Source: Pelagimonas phthalicica (lineage in GTDB: Bacteria; Pseudomonadota; Alphaproteobacteria; Rhodobacterales; Rhodobacteraceae). Taken from it: a stretch of 64,000 bases of DNA. The DNA lies in NCBI RefSeq assembly GCF_004364805.1, contig NZ_SOAP01000001.1:1612001-1676000 (forward strand), in the 5' to 3' direction. Position 1 is the stretch's first letter; each line of letters starts with the position of its first letter. Below are positions 25,687-36,050 of this stretch, piece after piece. The position numbers were made by a program, and so were the translations under genes. Under the pieces are notes generated by a model. That model was not told where the DNA came from and searched no databases. It saw only the letters and a program-made list of their open reading frames with translations.

Positions 25687-26907
25687 TTACAATAGCAATT
25701 GCGGGTCTGCTCCAAGCTCCAGCTGCGGAAAGATATCCTGTTGGACCGCAGCTGAAGACAGGCCAAACAACCCCCTCAGCAGCCAGCCCGAATAGGCCCT
25801 GAGGTCGCGCGTTGGCATCAGGTCACGGCGTTGAAACAGAGCGTCTTCGCTCAGGCCCGGCCAATCGGCCCAGACCTGACCACCCCGTATCGCCCCCCCG
25901 GCCAGGATCATCGCCCCGCCGGTTCCGTGATCGGTGCCCTTGGTGCCGTTGAACCGCGCCGTGCGGCCAAATTCCGTCATCGCGACAATCGCGGTGCGCT
26001 GCCAGGCCGGGCCTTTCAGCTCTTCTTTCAGGGTCAGGATGACATCAGACAGGGTCGCCAAAGAGCGGTCGAGCAAGCGGGTCTGTTGCGCGTGCGTGTC
26101 CCATCCGTTCAAGGAAAAACTCGCAATGCGGACGTCTTTGCGCAGGCGTTGCGCGGCAAATTTGGCCAGCCGCACTTCGTAACGCGAACTGCGCCGCGCG
26201 GTCATGTTGTCCTGCAGCATCGCCATCATGTCATCCACAGTGCCCTGCACCGCAACGCCATCACCATCAGAGCCCGCCAATTGGAACGCATCCGCCAGCG
26301 CAGCGGACATGGCAGGGTCTTTTTCCATCACCAATTGCGCCAAGCGGATGGCTTGTGGACTAAGGGCCAGGTCAACATCCGGGGACCAGCGGGTCACGGG
26401 CATGTCTCCGTCCAGAATCGCCATGGCATCGCTGCCAATGGCATAGGCAAGATCGGCGCTTTGTCCCGGCATATGGCCCATAGCGCGGTTCAGCCAGCCA
26501 TCCCGCGCCACGCCGGATTTGAGATCAGCGCCCCCGGCCTCGAGCAGGTCCTGACCATCAAAATGGCTGCGCTTGTCGCGATAGGGGGTCGAGACCGCAT
26601 GGACAAAGCCAAGCTGCCCGTTCTGCCAAAGCGGGGCCAGGGGGCGGAGCGCGCCATGCATGGCAAAAAACCCATCCAGATCGACAAATCCCTCGGCACC
26701 CAAATCCGGCGCGCCGCGCAGCGCGCTATAAGCTGGGTCGCCATAAGGGGCCAAAACGCCCAGCCCATCCATGCCCCCGCGCAGAACAATGACGATCAGG
26801 CGGTTATCGCCGGGGGCGGAGGCAAAGCTGACCGGGGTCAGCAGCGGGCTGGCGGCCAGCGAACAGCCAAGGGCGGCGGACCGGGTCAGAAAGCTGCGAC
26901 GATCCAT
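25687..26907 (-). CDS. DUF1501 family protein (Tat-exported)
   Basis: 406 residues. N-terminal MDRRSFLTRSAALGCSLAAS is a twin-arginine signal (RRSFL), and the body has the sulfatase/alkaline-phosphatase-like pattern of DUF1501: VIVLRGGMDGLGVLAPYGDP near 37 and VAMTEFGRTARFNGTKGTDHGTGG near 305-328. The His/Asp-rich segment suggests a metal site. Function is unknown. It starts 3 bp after the DUF1800 gene, with which it is paired in many bacteria, so the two are probably one exported complex. Confidence 0.9.
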   Translation of the reverse strand: MDRRSFLTRSAALGCSLAASPLLTPVSFASAPGDNRLIVIVLRGGMDGLGVLAPYGDPAYSALRGAPDLGAEGFVDLDGFFAMHGALRPLAPLWQNGQLGFVHAVSTPYRDKRSHFDGQDLLEAGGADLKSGVARDGWLNRAMGHMPGQSADLAYAIGSDAMAILDGDMPVTRWSPDVDLALSPQAIRLAQLVMEKDPAMSAALADAFQLAGSDGDGVAVQGTVDDMMAMLQDNMTARRSSRYEVRLAKFAAQRLRKDVRIASFSLNGWDTHAQQTRLLDRSLATLSDVILTLKEELKGPAWQRTAIVAMTEFGRTARFNGTKGTDHGTGGAMILAGGAIRGGQVWADWPGLSEDALFQRRDLMPTRDLRAYSGWLLRGLFGLSSAAVQQDIFPQLELGADPQLLL

Positions 26908-26910
26908 GGC

Positions 26911-28296
26911 TTATCTCCTTTGAAAGGCGGGCGAAATCAGCACGAGGCCGACACCTTCGGCGCGGCTTTCGGCGGCGGCGGCGGCAAAGCGGATGGTCTC
27001 ATCCGCGCGCGGGCCCAGGGCGGTATCGACAAAATCTCGCGGGTCAGGCAGTTGCCCCACCAAGAGCCGCGGCACGATCACCGCCCATTGCAGCCGCACG
27101 GCCATGCCTTGCGGAGTGATCCAGGCATTGTCCTCTTCGGCCAGCCCATCGGGGCCTGAGGGTTTTTGCCAGATATGCCCCATCAGCGCCAAAGGTTCGA
27201 ACAGCCGCTGACGGGCATGTTTTTCGGACAGGTTGCCAATGGCGCGCGGGTGAACCGCCAAAGCGCGCGCGGCGGAGCAGATGAAATCAAAGGGCTGTTT
27301 GAAATTGCTCACCGACGGGTCCCAAGCGGCCGGGTGGGACAGCAAGGCGCGATAAACCTCGCTGAGATCCCCGTCGCTGTCGCGCCATGCGGTTTCAACC
27401 GCACCGATCAGATCCGGGTCGGGCTGATCCGACACGAAATGCACCGCCAGTTTGGTCGCCAGATGGCGGGCGGTGGCGGGATGGCGGGCAAGGTCACGCA
27501 ATACCGCCTCGATGTCGCGGATATGCGGCTGGCCGCCACCATAGGATTTGCCCAGCACCGTTTCAGCGCCCGGCTCGGCCAAGGCTTTCTGAAAATGGCG
27601 GCCCTGATTGATCTTGAAGGTCAGCCCGGTCAGCAGCTCGGCCAATTCGCGCACATCGTTTTGGGTGTAAGGCCCGCCAACCCCCAGCGTGTGCAGCTCA
27701 AGGATTTCGCGGGCGAGGTTTTCGTTCAGCCCGTATTTGCCCGGCTTTTTCTGCGCCCGGATCGAATTCGGCCCGGCAGAGCGTTCCTGATCGAGGTAAT
27801 GCACCATCAACGGATGGGTCACGGCGGCAATCAGCATGTCCTCGAACTTGCCACTCATATGCGGGCGAATGGTGGTTTCGACATAGGGAGACACCCCGCG
27901 CCGCGCGATCCCGGCCTTGCCCGCCGTGGTGAAATGATCGGCCCAGAACCCCTGCAGACGTTCGCGAAACGGCGTTTGGGAATGGGTGGCGCGCAGGATC
28001 TGCGCCGTCATCCAAAGGTAATGATCCTGCCGCGCGTCCTTTTTCAGCAGTTTGATCTGCTTTTGCAGGGCTTTGCCTTCATCGGTGCCGCGCACTTTCT
28101 TGAACTGCTTTTGCAGGCTTTCGCGTTGCACCATGCGCTGGCGAAAGACTGGAAAGGGCTCAATCTCGAACCGTTCAGCCATATCATCGGTATCTGTCAG
28201 ACCGCGCAGCATTTCACCCACGCTTTGTGGGGGCGCAATGTCGGGCGATAACCCGTGGCCAAAGCGGAATTCGGCGAGATGTGGATCAAAGGACAT
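26911..28296 (-). CDS. DUF1800 family protein
   Basis: 461 residues from the ATG at 28296 (MSFDPHLAEFRFGHGLSP), preferred over a start 13 codons upstream. Family hallmarks include FRERLQGFWADHFT, LNENLAREILELHTLGV and TQNDVRELAELLTG. No signal peptide is evident. Members are unnamed but consistently occur next to DUF1501. It is followed directly by the DUF1501 gene. Confidence 0.9.
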   Translation of the reverse strand: MSFDPHLAEFRFGHGLSPDIAPPQSVGEMLRGLTDTDDMAERFEIEPFPVFRQRMVQRESLQKQFKKVRGTDEGKALQKQIKLLKKDARQDHYLWMTAQILRATHSQTPFRERLQGFWADHFTTAGKAGIARRGVSPYVETTIRPHMSGKFEDMLIAAVTHPLMVHYLDQERSAGPNSIRAQKKPGKYGLNENLAREILELHTLGVGGPYTQNDVRELAELLTGLTFKINQGRHFQKALAEPGAETVLGKSYGGGQPHIRDIEAVLRDLARHPATARHLATKLAVHFVSDQPDPDLIGAVETAWRDSDGDLSEVYRALLSHPAAWDPSVSNFKQPFDFICSAARALAVHPRAIGNLSEKHARQRLFEPLALMGHIWQKPSGPDGLAEEDNAWITPQGMAVRLQWAVIVPRLLVGQLPDPRDFVDTALGPRADETIRFAAAAAESRAEGVGLVLISPAFQRR

Positions 28297-28333
28297 GGTT
28301 TGCCTGCAAATGCTCTTTTGCGGCCAGCATAGC

Positions 28334-28363
28334 AAAAAGGCCGGCGCATATGCACCGGCCTTT
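28334..28363 (-). terminator. Intrinsic terminator of aspS
   Basis: AAAGGCCGG (28336-28344) pairs with CCGGCCTTT (28355-28363) around a 10-nt loop. On the minus strand it is followed by a TTTTT run. It lies between the aspS stop (28400) and the DUF1800 start, so aspS and the DUF1800/DUF1501 pair are separate units. Confidence 0.85.
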
Positions 28364-28399
28364 GTTTTGTCAGCAAGAGTTTGCTCTTAGGGACAGGAA

Positions 28400-30259
28400 T
28401 TATTGGTCCTGCGGAATGACGCGCAGGCCCAATTCCATCAGCTGTTCGGGCTGAGGATCGCTGGGCGCGTTCATCATCAGGTCTTCGGCGCGCTGGTTCA
28501 TCGGGAACATCATGACTTCGCGGATGTTTTGCTGGTCGGCCAGCAGCATCACGATGCGGTCGATGCCTGCGGCACAGCCACCGTGGGGCGGGGCACCGTA
28601 TTGGAAGGCGTTGACCAAAGCACCAAAGCGCTTTTCGACCTCGTCCTTGCCATAACCAGCGATTTCAAAGGCCTTGAACATGATTTCCGGCTTGTGGTTC
28701 CGGATCGCGCCCGAGACCAGTTCGTAGCCGTTACAGGCCAGATCGTACTGGTAACCCAGCACGTCGAGCGGGTTGCCGTTCAGCGCCTCTTCTCCGCCTT
28801 GCGGCATCGAGAACGGGTTGTGTTCGAAATCAATCGCACCGCTTTCTTCGTCTTGTTCGTAGATCGGGAAATCCACGATCCAGGCAAAGGCAAAGCGGTC
28901 TTTGTCGATCAGGTTCAGCTCGGTGCCGATGACATCACGGGCCTTGCCGGCGATTTTCTCAAACGACTTTGGCTTGCCCCCCAGGAAGAAGGCCGCGTCG
29001 CCGACACCAAGGCCAAGCTGCTGGCGGATGGCTTCGGTGCGCTCGGGGCCGATGTTTTTGGCCAGCGGACCGGCGGCTTCCATACCACCTTCGACCTCGC
29101 CTGCCTTCATCTTGGCCTGCGCTTCTTTGACAGAGATGCCCAGCTCTTGCGCGACGCTGTCGACGGTCTTGTCCCGCCAGAAGATGTACCCCATGCCCGG
29201 CAGACCTTCGCCCTGGGCGAATTTGTTCATGCGGTCACAGAATTTGCGGCCACCACCGGTGGGCGCTGGGATGGCGCGGACTTCGGTGCCTTCCTGTTCC
29301 AGCAGCTTGGCAAAGATGGCAAAGCCGGAGCCACGGAAATGTTCGGAACAATCCTGCATCTTGATCGGGTTGCGCAGATCGGGCTTGTCGCTGCCATACC
29401 ATTTGGCGGCGTCACGATAGGAAATCTGCGGCCAGTCCTGCGGGGCGTCAACCTTGCGACCACCGCCGAATTCTTCGAACACACCGGCCAGAACGGGGGC
29501 GATGGTGTCAAAGATATCCTGCTGGGTGACAAAGGACATTTCCATGTCGAGCTGGTAGAAATCGGTGGGCGAACGGTCAGCGCGCGGATCTTCGTCGCGG
29601 AAACAGGGCGCGATCTGGAAGTATTTGTCAAAGCCCGAGACCATGATCAGCTGTTTGAACTGCTGCGGGGCCTGTGGCAGGGCATAGAACTTGCCCGGAT
29701 GCAGGCGCGAGGGCACCAGGAAGTCGCGCGCGCCTTCGGGCGAGGATGCTGTGATGATCGGGGTCTGGAATTCGCGGAAGTTCAGATCCCACATGCGTTT
29801 GCGCATGGAGGCGACAACGTCGGAACGCAGGGTCATGGATTTCTGCATGACGTCGCGACGCAGGTCGAGATAGCGATATTTCAGGCGGGTTTCCTCGGGG
29901 TATTCCTGATCGCCGAACACCATCAACGGCAGCTCATTGGCGGCACCCAGCACTTCGAGGTCGCGCACAAAGACTTCGATCTCGCCGGTGGGCAGATTCG
30001 GGTTCACAAGGCTTTCGTCACGTGCCAACACATTGCCGTCGATGCGGATACACCATTCAGAGCGCACCTTTTCCAGCTCGGCAAAAACCGGGCTGTCGCC
30101 ATCGGCGATGACCTGGGTGATGCCATAAGTGTCGCGCAAATCGATAAAGAGAACGCCGCCGTGATCCCGGATCCGGTGCACCCAGCCGGAAAGGCGGACG
30201 GTGTCACCGACATTGGCTTTGGTCAGGTCGGCGCAGGTATGGCTGCGATAGGCGTGCAT
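28400..30259 (-). CDS. aspS: Aspartyl-tRNA synthetase
   Basis: 619 residues, class II. N-terminal OB-fold anticodon-binding domain (1 to about 105, [26 protein letters not shown]), class II core with motif 2 [19 protein letters not shown], the bacterial GAD insertion (about 300-420), and motif 3 [19 protein letters not shown] near residue 560. It charges tRNA-Asp; many alphaproteobacteria use a non-discriminating form that also charges tRNA-Asn, which cannot be decided by eye. Divergent from moaB. Confidence 0.97.
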   Translation of the reverse strand: MHAYRSHTCADLTKANVGDTVRLSGWVHRIRDHGGVLFIDLRDTYGITQVIADGDSPVFAELEKVRSEWCIRIDGNVLARDESLVNPNLPTGEIEVFVRDLEVLGAANELPLMVFGDQEYPEETRLKYRYLDLRRDVMQKSMTLRSDVVASMRKRMWDLNFREFQTPIITASSPEGARDFLVPSRLHPGKFYALPQAPQQFKQLIMVSGFDKYFQIAPCFRDEDPRADRSPTDFYQLDMEMSFVTQQDIFDTIAPVLAGVFEEFGGGRKVDAPQDWPQISYRDAAKWYGSDKPDLRNPIKMQDCSEHFRGSGFAIFAKLLEQEGTEVRAIPAPTGGGRKFCDRMNKFAQGEGLPGMGYIFWRDKTVDSVAQELGISVKEAQAKMKAGEVEGGMEAAGPLAKNIGPERTEAIRQQLGLGVGDAAFFLGGKPKSFEKIAGKARDVIGTELNLIDKDRFAFAWIVDFPIYEQDEESGAIDFEHNPFSMPQGGEEALNGNPLDVLGYQYDLACNGYELVSGAIRNHKPEIMFKAFEIAGYGKDEVEKRFGALVNAFQYGAPPHGGCAAGIDRIVMLLADQQNIREVMMFPMNQRAEDLMMNAPSDPQPEQLMELGLRVIPQDQ

Positions 30260-30415
30260 CTGTTTGATTCCTTCGGGCGGATGTCGTTTGATCGTGCGGC
30301 GTCTGTATGGACGGCCATGTTTTCAAGTCTTGGCCGATACACCGCTTGTGGGCGCTAAAGTCAAGGGATGGTGGGGCCTGTCGCTCGAATTGACGGGTTT
30401 TCGCTGCGCCCTATC

Positions 30416-30460
30416 GGGGCAATCTGTACAAAACTGCGTGTGTTTCGGGGGGATTGCCCC
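30416..30460 (+). other. Inverted repeat in the moaB leader
   Basis: GGGGCAATC (30416-30424) pairs with GATTGCCCC (30452-30460), leaving a 27-nt loop. It lies 70 bp before the moaB start in the 270-bp aspS/moaB divergent region. It could be an operator or a leader hairpin. No known riboswitch motif is recognised. Confidence 0.4.
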
Positions 30461-30529
30461 ATCGGTCGCATTGCAATCCGGCGCGGCCAGGGTGAGGGTT
30501 GACCAAGACATCCGCCAAACGAGGGTCCC

Positions 30530-31072
30530 ATGTCGCGTATCGACGAAAGCAAAGAGTTTATCCCCGTGCGTATCGCCGTTTTGACGGTCAGCGACACGCG
30601 TCAATTGTCCGAGGATCGCTCGGGCGACACCTTGGTGGCACGGATCACTGAGGCCGGGCATCATCTGGCGGATCGCAAGATTGTGCAGGACGAACGGGAT
30701 ATGATCTCGGCGCAGCTGCGCGATTGGATCGCGGATAACGAGATTGATGTGATCATCTCGACCGGCGGCACCGGGCTGACCGGGCGTGATGTGACGGTTG
30801 AGGCGCATCGCGACGTCTATGAAAAAGAGATTGAGGCCTTTGCCACCGTCTTTACCATTGTGTCGATGAACAAGATCGGCACCTCGGCCGTTCAAAGCCG
30901 CGCCACGGGTGGTGTTGCGGGTGGCACCTATCTGTTTGCCCTGCCCGGCAGCCCCGGCGCCTGCAAGGATGCATGGGACGAAATTCTGAAGTGGCAGTTG
31001 GATTACCGCCACCGTCCTTGCAATTTTGTAGAAATTTTCCCCCGACTCGACGAACATTTGCGACGGAAGTAG
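30530..31072 (+). CDS. moaB: Molybdenum cofactor biosynthesis protein B
   Basis: 180 residues of the MogA/MoaB molybdopterin-binding fold. The characteristic VIISTGGTGLTGRDVTVEA is near residue 74 and FALPGSPGACKDAWDE near 142. MoaB/MogA-type proteins adenylylate molybdopterin before metal insertion by MoeA. The window also encodes mobA, mobB/moeA and fdhD at 44909-48271, so cofactor maturation genes are split into two loci. Starts at the ATG at 30530. Confidence 0.93.
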   Translation: MSRIDESKEFIPVRIAVLTVSDTRQLSEDRSGDTLVARITEAGHHLADRKIVQDERDMISAQLRDWIADNEIDVIISTGGTGLTGRDVTVEAHRDVYEKEIEAFATVFTIVSMNKIGTSAVQSRATGGVAGGTYLFALPGSPGACKDAWDEILKWQLDYRHRPCNFVEIFPRLDEHLRRK

Positions 31073-31159
31073 CGGTGCGCCACGTATAAGCCCCATCGCC
31101 GCTTGGTTTTTCATGGCCAGCCGCTACATTTAAGACGTTCATTCGCAGAAAGGGAAGCC

Positions 31160-32620
31160 ATGCGGTTTCTGCGCAAAAGCCTGACGGGCCTGTTTCTGAT
31201 GTCGCTCGCCTTGGGCCTTTTGGCCTATGCGGGGATATTGGTGCGCGACGCTGTGCAGGCCCGCATGAATGAAGAGCAACGGTCGCGCCCGGCACGTGAA
31301 CGGGTCTTTGCGGTGAATGTCATTCCGGCGCAGTTTGGCCCGGTGACGCCGCAATTGTCGGCCTTTGGCGAAATTCTCAGCCTCCGATCCCTGGAATTGC
31401 GTGCCGCGACCGGCGGGGCGCTGGTTTCGCTTGATCCCGGCTTTGTCGAGGGTGGGCGCGTGCAGGCGGGCCAGCTTTTGGCGCAAGTGGACCCGGCCAA
31501 TGCGCAATCAGCCTTTGATCGCACCGAAAGCGACCGTTTGGATGCGGAAGCGGAAGAGCGCGAAGCCATTCGCGCGTTGGGGCTGGCGCAGGATGAGCTG
31601 GAAGCGGCGCGCGAACAGGTGGGATTGCGCGAACAGGCGTTGAAGCGTCAACAGGATCTGCGTGACCGCAATGTCGGGACGGCGGCGGCGGTGGAAACCG
31701 CCGAGCTGGCGCTGTCCTCGGCAAAACAAGCGGTTTTGACCCATCGCCGCGCTGTCGCCGTGGCTGAGGCGCGCATTGATCAGGCGGCCACCAGCCTGCG
31801 CCGCATTGAGATCGCTCAGGACGAGGCCCAGCGCCTGCTGGATGACACCGAAATTCGCGCCGAGTTTTCTGGCACCTTGTCTGAGGTGACGGTTGTCGCC
31901 GGGCGCCTGGTGTCGGCCAATGAAAAGCTGGCGCAACTGGTGGACCCGGACCTGCTTGAGGTCGCCTTTCGCGTCTCGACCCAACAATATGCCCGGCTGC
32001 TGAACGAGTCCGGGCAAATCAAGGAAACCCCGGTCACCGTTACGCTGGATGTGTTTGGCACCAATATCACCACCAAGGGCAAGCTGAGCCGCGAAGGCGC
32101 GGCAGTCGGTGAAGGGCAGACCGGGCGGTTGCTGTTTGCTGAGCTGGAAACGCCGCGCGGGTTCAAACCGGGTGATTTTGTCACCGTTCAACTGGATGAA
32201 CCGGAATTGCGCCGCGTGGCGCGCCTGCCTGCGGCGGCGTTGAATGCGGCCTCTGAGGTTTTGGTCATTGGCGAAGAGGATCGTTTGGAAGTTGTTCAGA
32301 CCGAGCTGCTGCGCCGTCAGGGCGATGAGGTTTTGATCCGCGCACGCGGGCTGGATGGGCGCGAGGTAGTGGCCGAACGCACGCCGCTCTTGGGGGCCGG
32401 GATCAAGGTGAAACCGCTGCGCCGGTCGGGTGATGCAGTGGCCAGCGAAGAACCGGAAATGCTGGAACTGTCCGAGGAACGCCGCGCCAAGATCCGCGCC
32501 TTTGTCGAGGCCAATAATCGTATGCCGCAAGAGGCCAAGGCGCGCATTCTGGGGCAGCTCGACAAACCCCAAGTACCGGCACGCATGGTGGAACGGATCG
32601 AATCCCGGATGGGGGGCTAA
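31160..32620 (+). CDS. RND efflux periplasmic adaptor subunit (membrane fusion protein)
   Basis: 486 residues from the ATG at 31160 (MRFLRKSLTGLFLMSL). An N-terminal membrane anchor (about 5-30) precedes a biotinyl-lipoyl-like half (RAATGGALVSLDPGFVEGGRVQAGQLLAQVDP). A long coiled-coil hairpin rich in Ala, Glu and Arg follows (about 115-230), then the second lipoyl half with GTLSEVTVVAGRLVSANEKL and a beta-barrel. It links an inner-membrane RND pump to an outer-membrane channel. The pump gene starts 3 bp later. No TolC-like or regulator gene adjoins. Confidence 0.92.
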   Translation: MRFLRKSLTGLFLMSLALGLLAYAGILVRDAVQARMNEEQRSRPARERVFAVNVIPAQFGPVTPQLSAFGEILSLRSLELRAATGGALVSLDPGFVEGGRVQAGQLLAQVDPANAQSAFDRTESDRLDAEAEEREAIRALGLAQDELEAAREQVGLREQALKRQQDLRDRNVGTAAAVETAELALSSAKQAVLTHRRAVAVAEARIDQAATSLRRIEIAQDEAQRLLDDTEIRAEFSGTLSEVTVVAGRLVSANEKLAQLVDPDLLEVAFRVSTQQYARLLNESGQIKETPVTVTLDVFGTNITTKGKLSREGAAVGEGQTGRLLFAELETPRGFKPGDFVTVQLDEPELRRVARLPAAALNAASEVLVIGEEDRLEVVQTELLRRQGDEVLIRARGLDGREVVAERTPLLGAGIKVKPLRRSGDAVASEEPEMLELSEERRAKIRAFVEANNRMPQEAKARILGQLDKPQVPARMVERIESRMGG

Positions 32621-32623
32621 GCC

Positions 32624-35600
32624 ATGGCGCGCGGCGTTCCCAAGGCAGCGGGCGGTATTCTGAGCTATTTCACCCGCCACCCGACATTGGCCAATTTGGT
32701 TCTGGTGATCCTGATCGCCGCTGGCCTCTTGGCCACACCGAATATGCGGGCGCAGTTTTTCCCCGATGTCGTCTTGGACAATGTCACGGTGCGCGTCACA
32801 TGGGATGGCGCGGGGGCCGAAGATGTTGATGCGGCCATTGTTCAGGTGTTGGAACCGGCCCTGCTGGCGGTTGAAGGCATCGAAACCTCGGGCGCGTCAT
32901 CCAGCGAAGGGCGCGCGGTTATCGCCTTGGAGTTCGAGCCCGGCTGGGACATGGCGCGCGCCGCCGAAGACGTGCAATCGGCGGTGGATGCGGTCACAAC
33001 CCTGCCCGAAGATGCCGAGGAACCGACGGTCAAACGCGGGGCCTGGCGGGATCGCGTCACCGATGTGGTGATCACCGGGCCGGTGGGCGTGGATCAATTG
33101 GCGCGGTTTTCCGATGAATTTGTGGTCAGGCTGTTCGCCGAAGGGGTGACGCGTACCACGATCCGGGGGCTGGCCGCGCCCCAGACCCTGATCGAAGTGC
33201 CGTCGGCCAATTTGATCGCCTTTGACGTCACCATGGCGGAAATTGCTCAGGCCATCGCCGCCGAGGTCGACACCGATCCGGCGGGCGATGTGGGCAGCGC
33301 AGGCGCGCGGGTGCGCACCGGTGTTGAAAAGCGCAAACCCGAGGATATCGCCGCGATTGTTCTGCGCTCAAACCCGGATGGTTCCAAGCTGACAGTTGGC
33401 GATGTTGGCCAGATCCGGGTCGAAGGGATTGACCGCGAACGCAGCTATTTTGTTGGCGAAAACCCGGCGATTTCCATTCGGGTGGACCGCACGCAGCAAG
33501 GCGATGCGATTGGCATTCAGCACACGGTTCAGGAGGTGGCGGATGAGTTCCAGACCTCCTTGCCTGGTGGCGTCAAGGTTGACCTGATCCGCACGCGGGC
33601 CGAGGCGATCTCGGGGCGGTTGAACATTCTGCTGGATAATGGGCTGACAGGGCTGGGGCTGGTGGTGCTGCTGCTTTTCCTGTTCCTCAATGCGCGCACA
33701 GCGTTTTGGGTGGCGGCGGGCATTCCCACCGCGATGCTGGCGGCCATCGCGCTGATGTATCTGTCGGGGCTGACCATCAACATGATCTCGCTCTTTGCGC
33801 TGATCATCACGCTGGGGATCGTGGTGGATGATGCGATCGTGGTGGGCGAACATTCCGACCATCTCTATCGCAAGGGGCTGGGCCCCTATGAGGCGGCGGA
33901 AACCGCGGCGCGGCGCATGGCTTTGCCGGTGTTTTCCGCCACGCTGACCACGGTGATTGCCTTTTTTGGTCTGACGGCGATTGGCGGGCGGTTTGGCGAT
34001 TTGATTGGCGATATCCCCTTTACGGTGATCGTGGTTCTGATCGCTTCGCTGGTGGAGTGTTTCCTGATCCTGCCCAACCACATGGCCCATGCGATGAAGC
34101 ATTCGGCCAAGCAGCATTGGTATGACCTGCCATCGCGCATTGTGGATCGCGGGTTTCGTTTTGTGCGCGACCGGATGTTCAGGCCCTTTATGCGCTTGAT
34201 CGTGACCGCGCGCTATGTGGTGATCGCTGGGGCGGTTCTGGCGCTGGCCAGTCAGGTGGTGTTGCTGGTCAGTGGCGATGTGCAATGGCGGTTCTTTAAC
34301 GCGCCGGAGCGGTCGTCGGTCACCGGGAATTTCGCCATGGCCCCCGGTGCCACACGCGAGGATTCGCTGGCGCAGATGAAACTGTTTCAGCAGGCCACCA
34401 ATGAACTGGCGGCAGAATACGAAGAGCGCTATGGCCGCAACCCGCTGGATTACGTTGTGGCCGAAGTGGGCGGCAATGCCGGGCGCGGTTTGCGCGGGGC
34501 GGATACCAAGGACAATGACCAATTGGGCGGCATTTCCATCGAGCTGATCGATGCCGACCTGCGCCCCTATTCCAGCTTTGCCTTTGTTGGAGAGCTGCAG
34601 GACCGCGTGACGCGCCATCCTTTGGTCGAGACCCTGACCTTTCGCGGCTGGCGTTCGGGGCCCGGGGGGGATGCGCTGGATGTCGAATTCTACGGGGCCT
34701 CGGCAGAGATCCTGAAAGCAGCGTCAGAAGACCTGCAAACCGCCGTGGCGCAGTTTGGTGAGATTTCGGCGGTCGAGGATAACCTGTCTTATGACAAAGA
34801 AGAGCTGATCCTGGAGCTGACTGCGCAGGGGCAGGCCTTGGGCTTTGATATTGATGGGCTGGGGCGTGTGTTGCGCAATCGGCTGGGCGGGATTGAGGCC
34901 GCGACCTATCCGGATGGGCCGCGCAGCGCGGCGATCCGGGTGGAGCTGCCTGCAGGCGAGCTGACCGCGGATTTCCTGGAACGCAGTCAGATGCGCACGC
35001 CGGATGGGGCCTATGTGCCGCTGGCCGATATTGTCAGCGTCAAACGCCGCACCGGGTTTTCCACGGTTCGACGCGAAAACGGCATTCGTACCATTTCGGT
35101 CACCGGCGACCTGTCGCAAGACGATCCGGCGCGGGCGACCGAGATCATGACCGCACTTGAGGAAAAGATCCTGCCGGAAATCGCCGAGACGCGGCAGGTG
35201 GAATACCGCCTGTCAGGGCTGAGCGAGCAAGAGGATGACTTCCTCAACGATGCGCGCACCGGGTTGGTTCTGGTGCTGCTGGGCATTTATCTGGTGCTGA
35301 GCTGGGTCTTTGCCAGCTGGTCACGGCCATTGGTTGTCATGGCCATCATCCCCTTTGGGCTGGTCGGGACGATCTATGGTCACGCCTATTGGGATGTGCC
35401 ACTGAGCATGTTCACGGTGGTTGGTTTATTGGGGATGACGGGGATTATCATCAACGATTCCATCGTGTTGGTGACTCAGATTGACGAATACGCGGCTGAG
35501 CGCGGTTTGGTGCCCTCGATCATCGACGGGGCGGCGGACCGGCTGCGCCCGGTGTTTTTGACCACCGCAACGACTGTGCTGGGCCTTGCGCCGCTGCTGA

Positions 35601-36013
35601 CCGAGCGCTCGGCGCAGGCGCAGTTCCTCAAGCCGACGGTGATCACGCTGGTGTATGGCTTGGGCTTTGGCATGGTGTTGGTCTTGCTGGTTGTTCCGGC
35701 CTTGATCGCCATCCAGCATGATGTGGCGCGCTATGTGACGGCGCTGAAACGCGGTTTGCGGTTCCGCAATCTGGCGACGCGTCTTTGGGTGATGCTGGGC
35801 GGGTTGGGCGTGCTGGCCTGGCTGGGGGCGACACTGGGCTATGCCGCCATTTACGAACGCCTGCCCGACGTACTGGCATTGGGCCCATTGGCCGAGATGT
35901 CGCCGCATTTTGCCGGGCTGGGCCTGTTCATCGTCGGGGCAGCGGCGCTGTGCCTGCTGCTTTATGTTCTTGGTGGGCTGGGTCTGGGTGTGAAGCGCGC
36001 GATGCGTGGCTAG
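32624..36013 (+). CDS. RND efflux permease with an extra C-terminal membrane pair
   Basis: 1129 residues. The RND core is clear: TM1 (LANLVLVILIAAGLLATP) is followed by a first periplasmic loop. TM4 has GIVVDDAIVVGEHSDHLYR, with the paired Asp of proton relay. The second half is led by FLNDARTGLVLVLLGIYLVLS, and MTGIIINDSIVLVTQIDEYA is the second relay segment. After TM12 (near 1010-1030) there are about 85 further residues with two more hydrophobic helices (WVMLGGLGVLAWLGATLGYA and LGLFIVGAAALCLLLYVLGG). Substrate unknown; the protein groups with multidrug or heavy-metal-type pumps. Confidence 0.93.
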   Translation: MARGVPKAAGGILSYFTRHPTLANLVLVILIAAGLLATPNMRAQFFPDVVLDNVTVRVTWDGAGAEDVDAAIVQVLEPALLAVEGIETSGASSSEGRAVIALEFEPGWDMARAAEDVQSAVDAVTTLPEDAEEPTVKRGAWRDRVTDVVITGPVGVDQLARFSDEFVVRLFAEGVTRTTIRGLAAPQTLIEVPSANLIAFDVTMAEIAQAIAAEVDTDPAGDVGSAGARVRTGVEKRKPEDIAAIVLRSNPDGSKLTVGDVGQIRVEGIDRERSYFVGENPAISIRVDRTQQGDAIGIQHTVQEVADEFQTSLPGGVKVDLIRTRAEAISGRLNILLDNGLTGLGLVVLLLFLFLNARTAFWVAAGIPTAMLAAIALMYLSGLTINMISLFALIITLGIVVDDAIVVGEHSDHLYRKGLGPYEAAETAARRMALPVFSATLTTVIAFFGLTAIGGRFGDLIGDIPFTVIVVLIASLVECFLILPNHMAHAMKHSAKQHWYDLPSRIVDRGFRFVRDRMFRPFMRLIVTARYVVIAGAVLALASQVVLLVSGDVQWRFFNAPERSSVTGNFAMAPGATREDSLAQMKLFQQATNELAAEYEERYGRNPLDYVVAEVGGNAGRGLRGADTKDNDQLGGISIELIDADLRPYSSFAFVGELQDRVTRHPLVETLTFRGWRSGPGGDALDVEFYGASAEILKAASEDLQTAVAQFGEISAVEDNLSYDKEELILELTAQGQALGFDIDGLGRVLRNRLGGIEAATYPDGPRSAAIRVELPAGELTADFLERSQMRTPDGAYVPLADIVSVKRRTGFSTVRRENGIRTISVTGDLSQDDPARATEIMTALEEKILPEIAETRQVEYRLSGLSEQEDDFLNDARTGLVLVLLGIYLVLSWVFASWSRPLVVMAIIPFGLVGTIYGHAYWDVPLSMFTVVGLLGMTGIIINDSIVLVTQIDEYAAERGLVPSIIDGAADRLRPVFLTTATTVLGLAPLLTERSAQAQFLKPTVITLVYGLGFGMVLVLLVVPALIAIQHDVARYVTALKRGLRFRNLATRLWVMLGGLGVLAWLGATLGYAAIYERLPDVLALGPLAEMSPHFAGLGLFIVGAAALCLLLYVLGGLGLGVKRAMRG

Positions 36014-36050
36014 CTGCTACGTTGAGGATGCGTTGCTGTGACATAGCCTC

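Noticed and set aside
28403-30358. 651-codon plus-strand frame opposite aspS
   Set aside because: Its length comes from GC-rich codon bias on the opposite strand. The peptide has no protein-like motifs while aspS is unmistakable.
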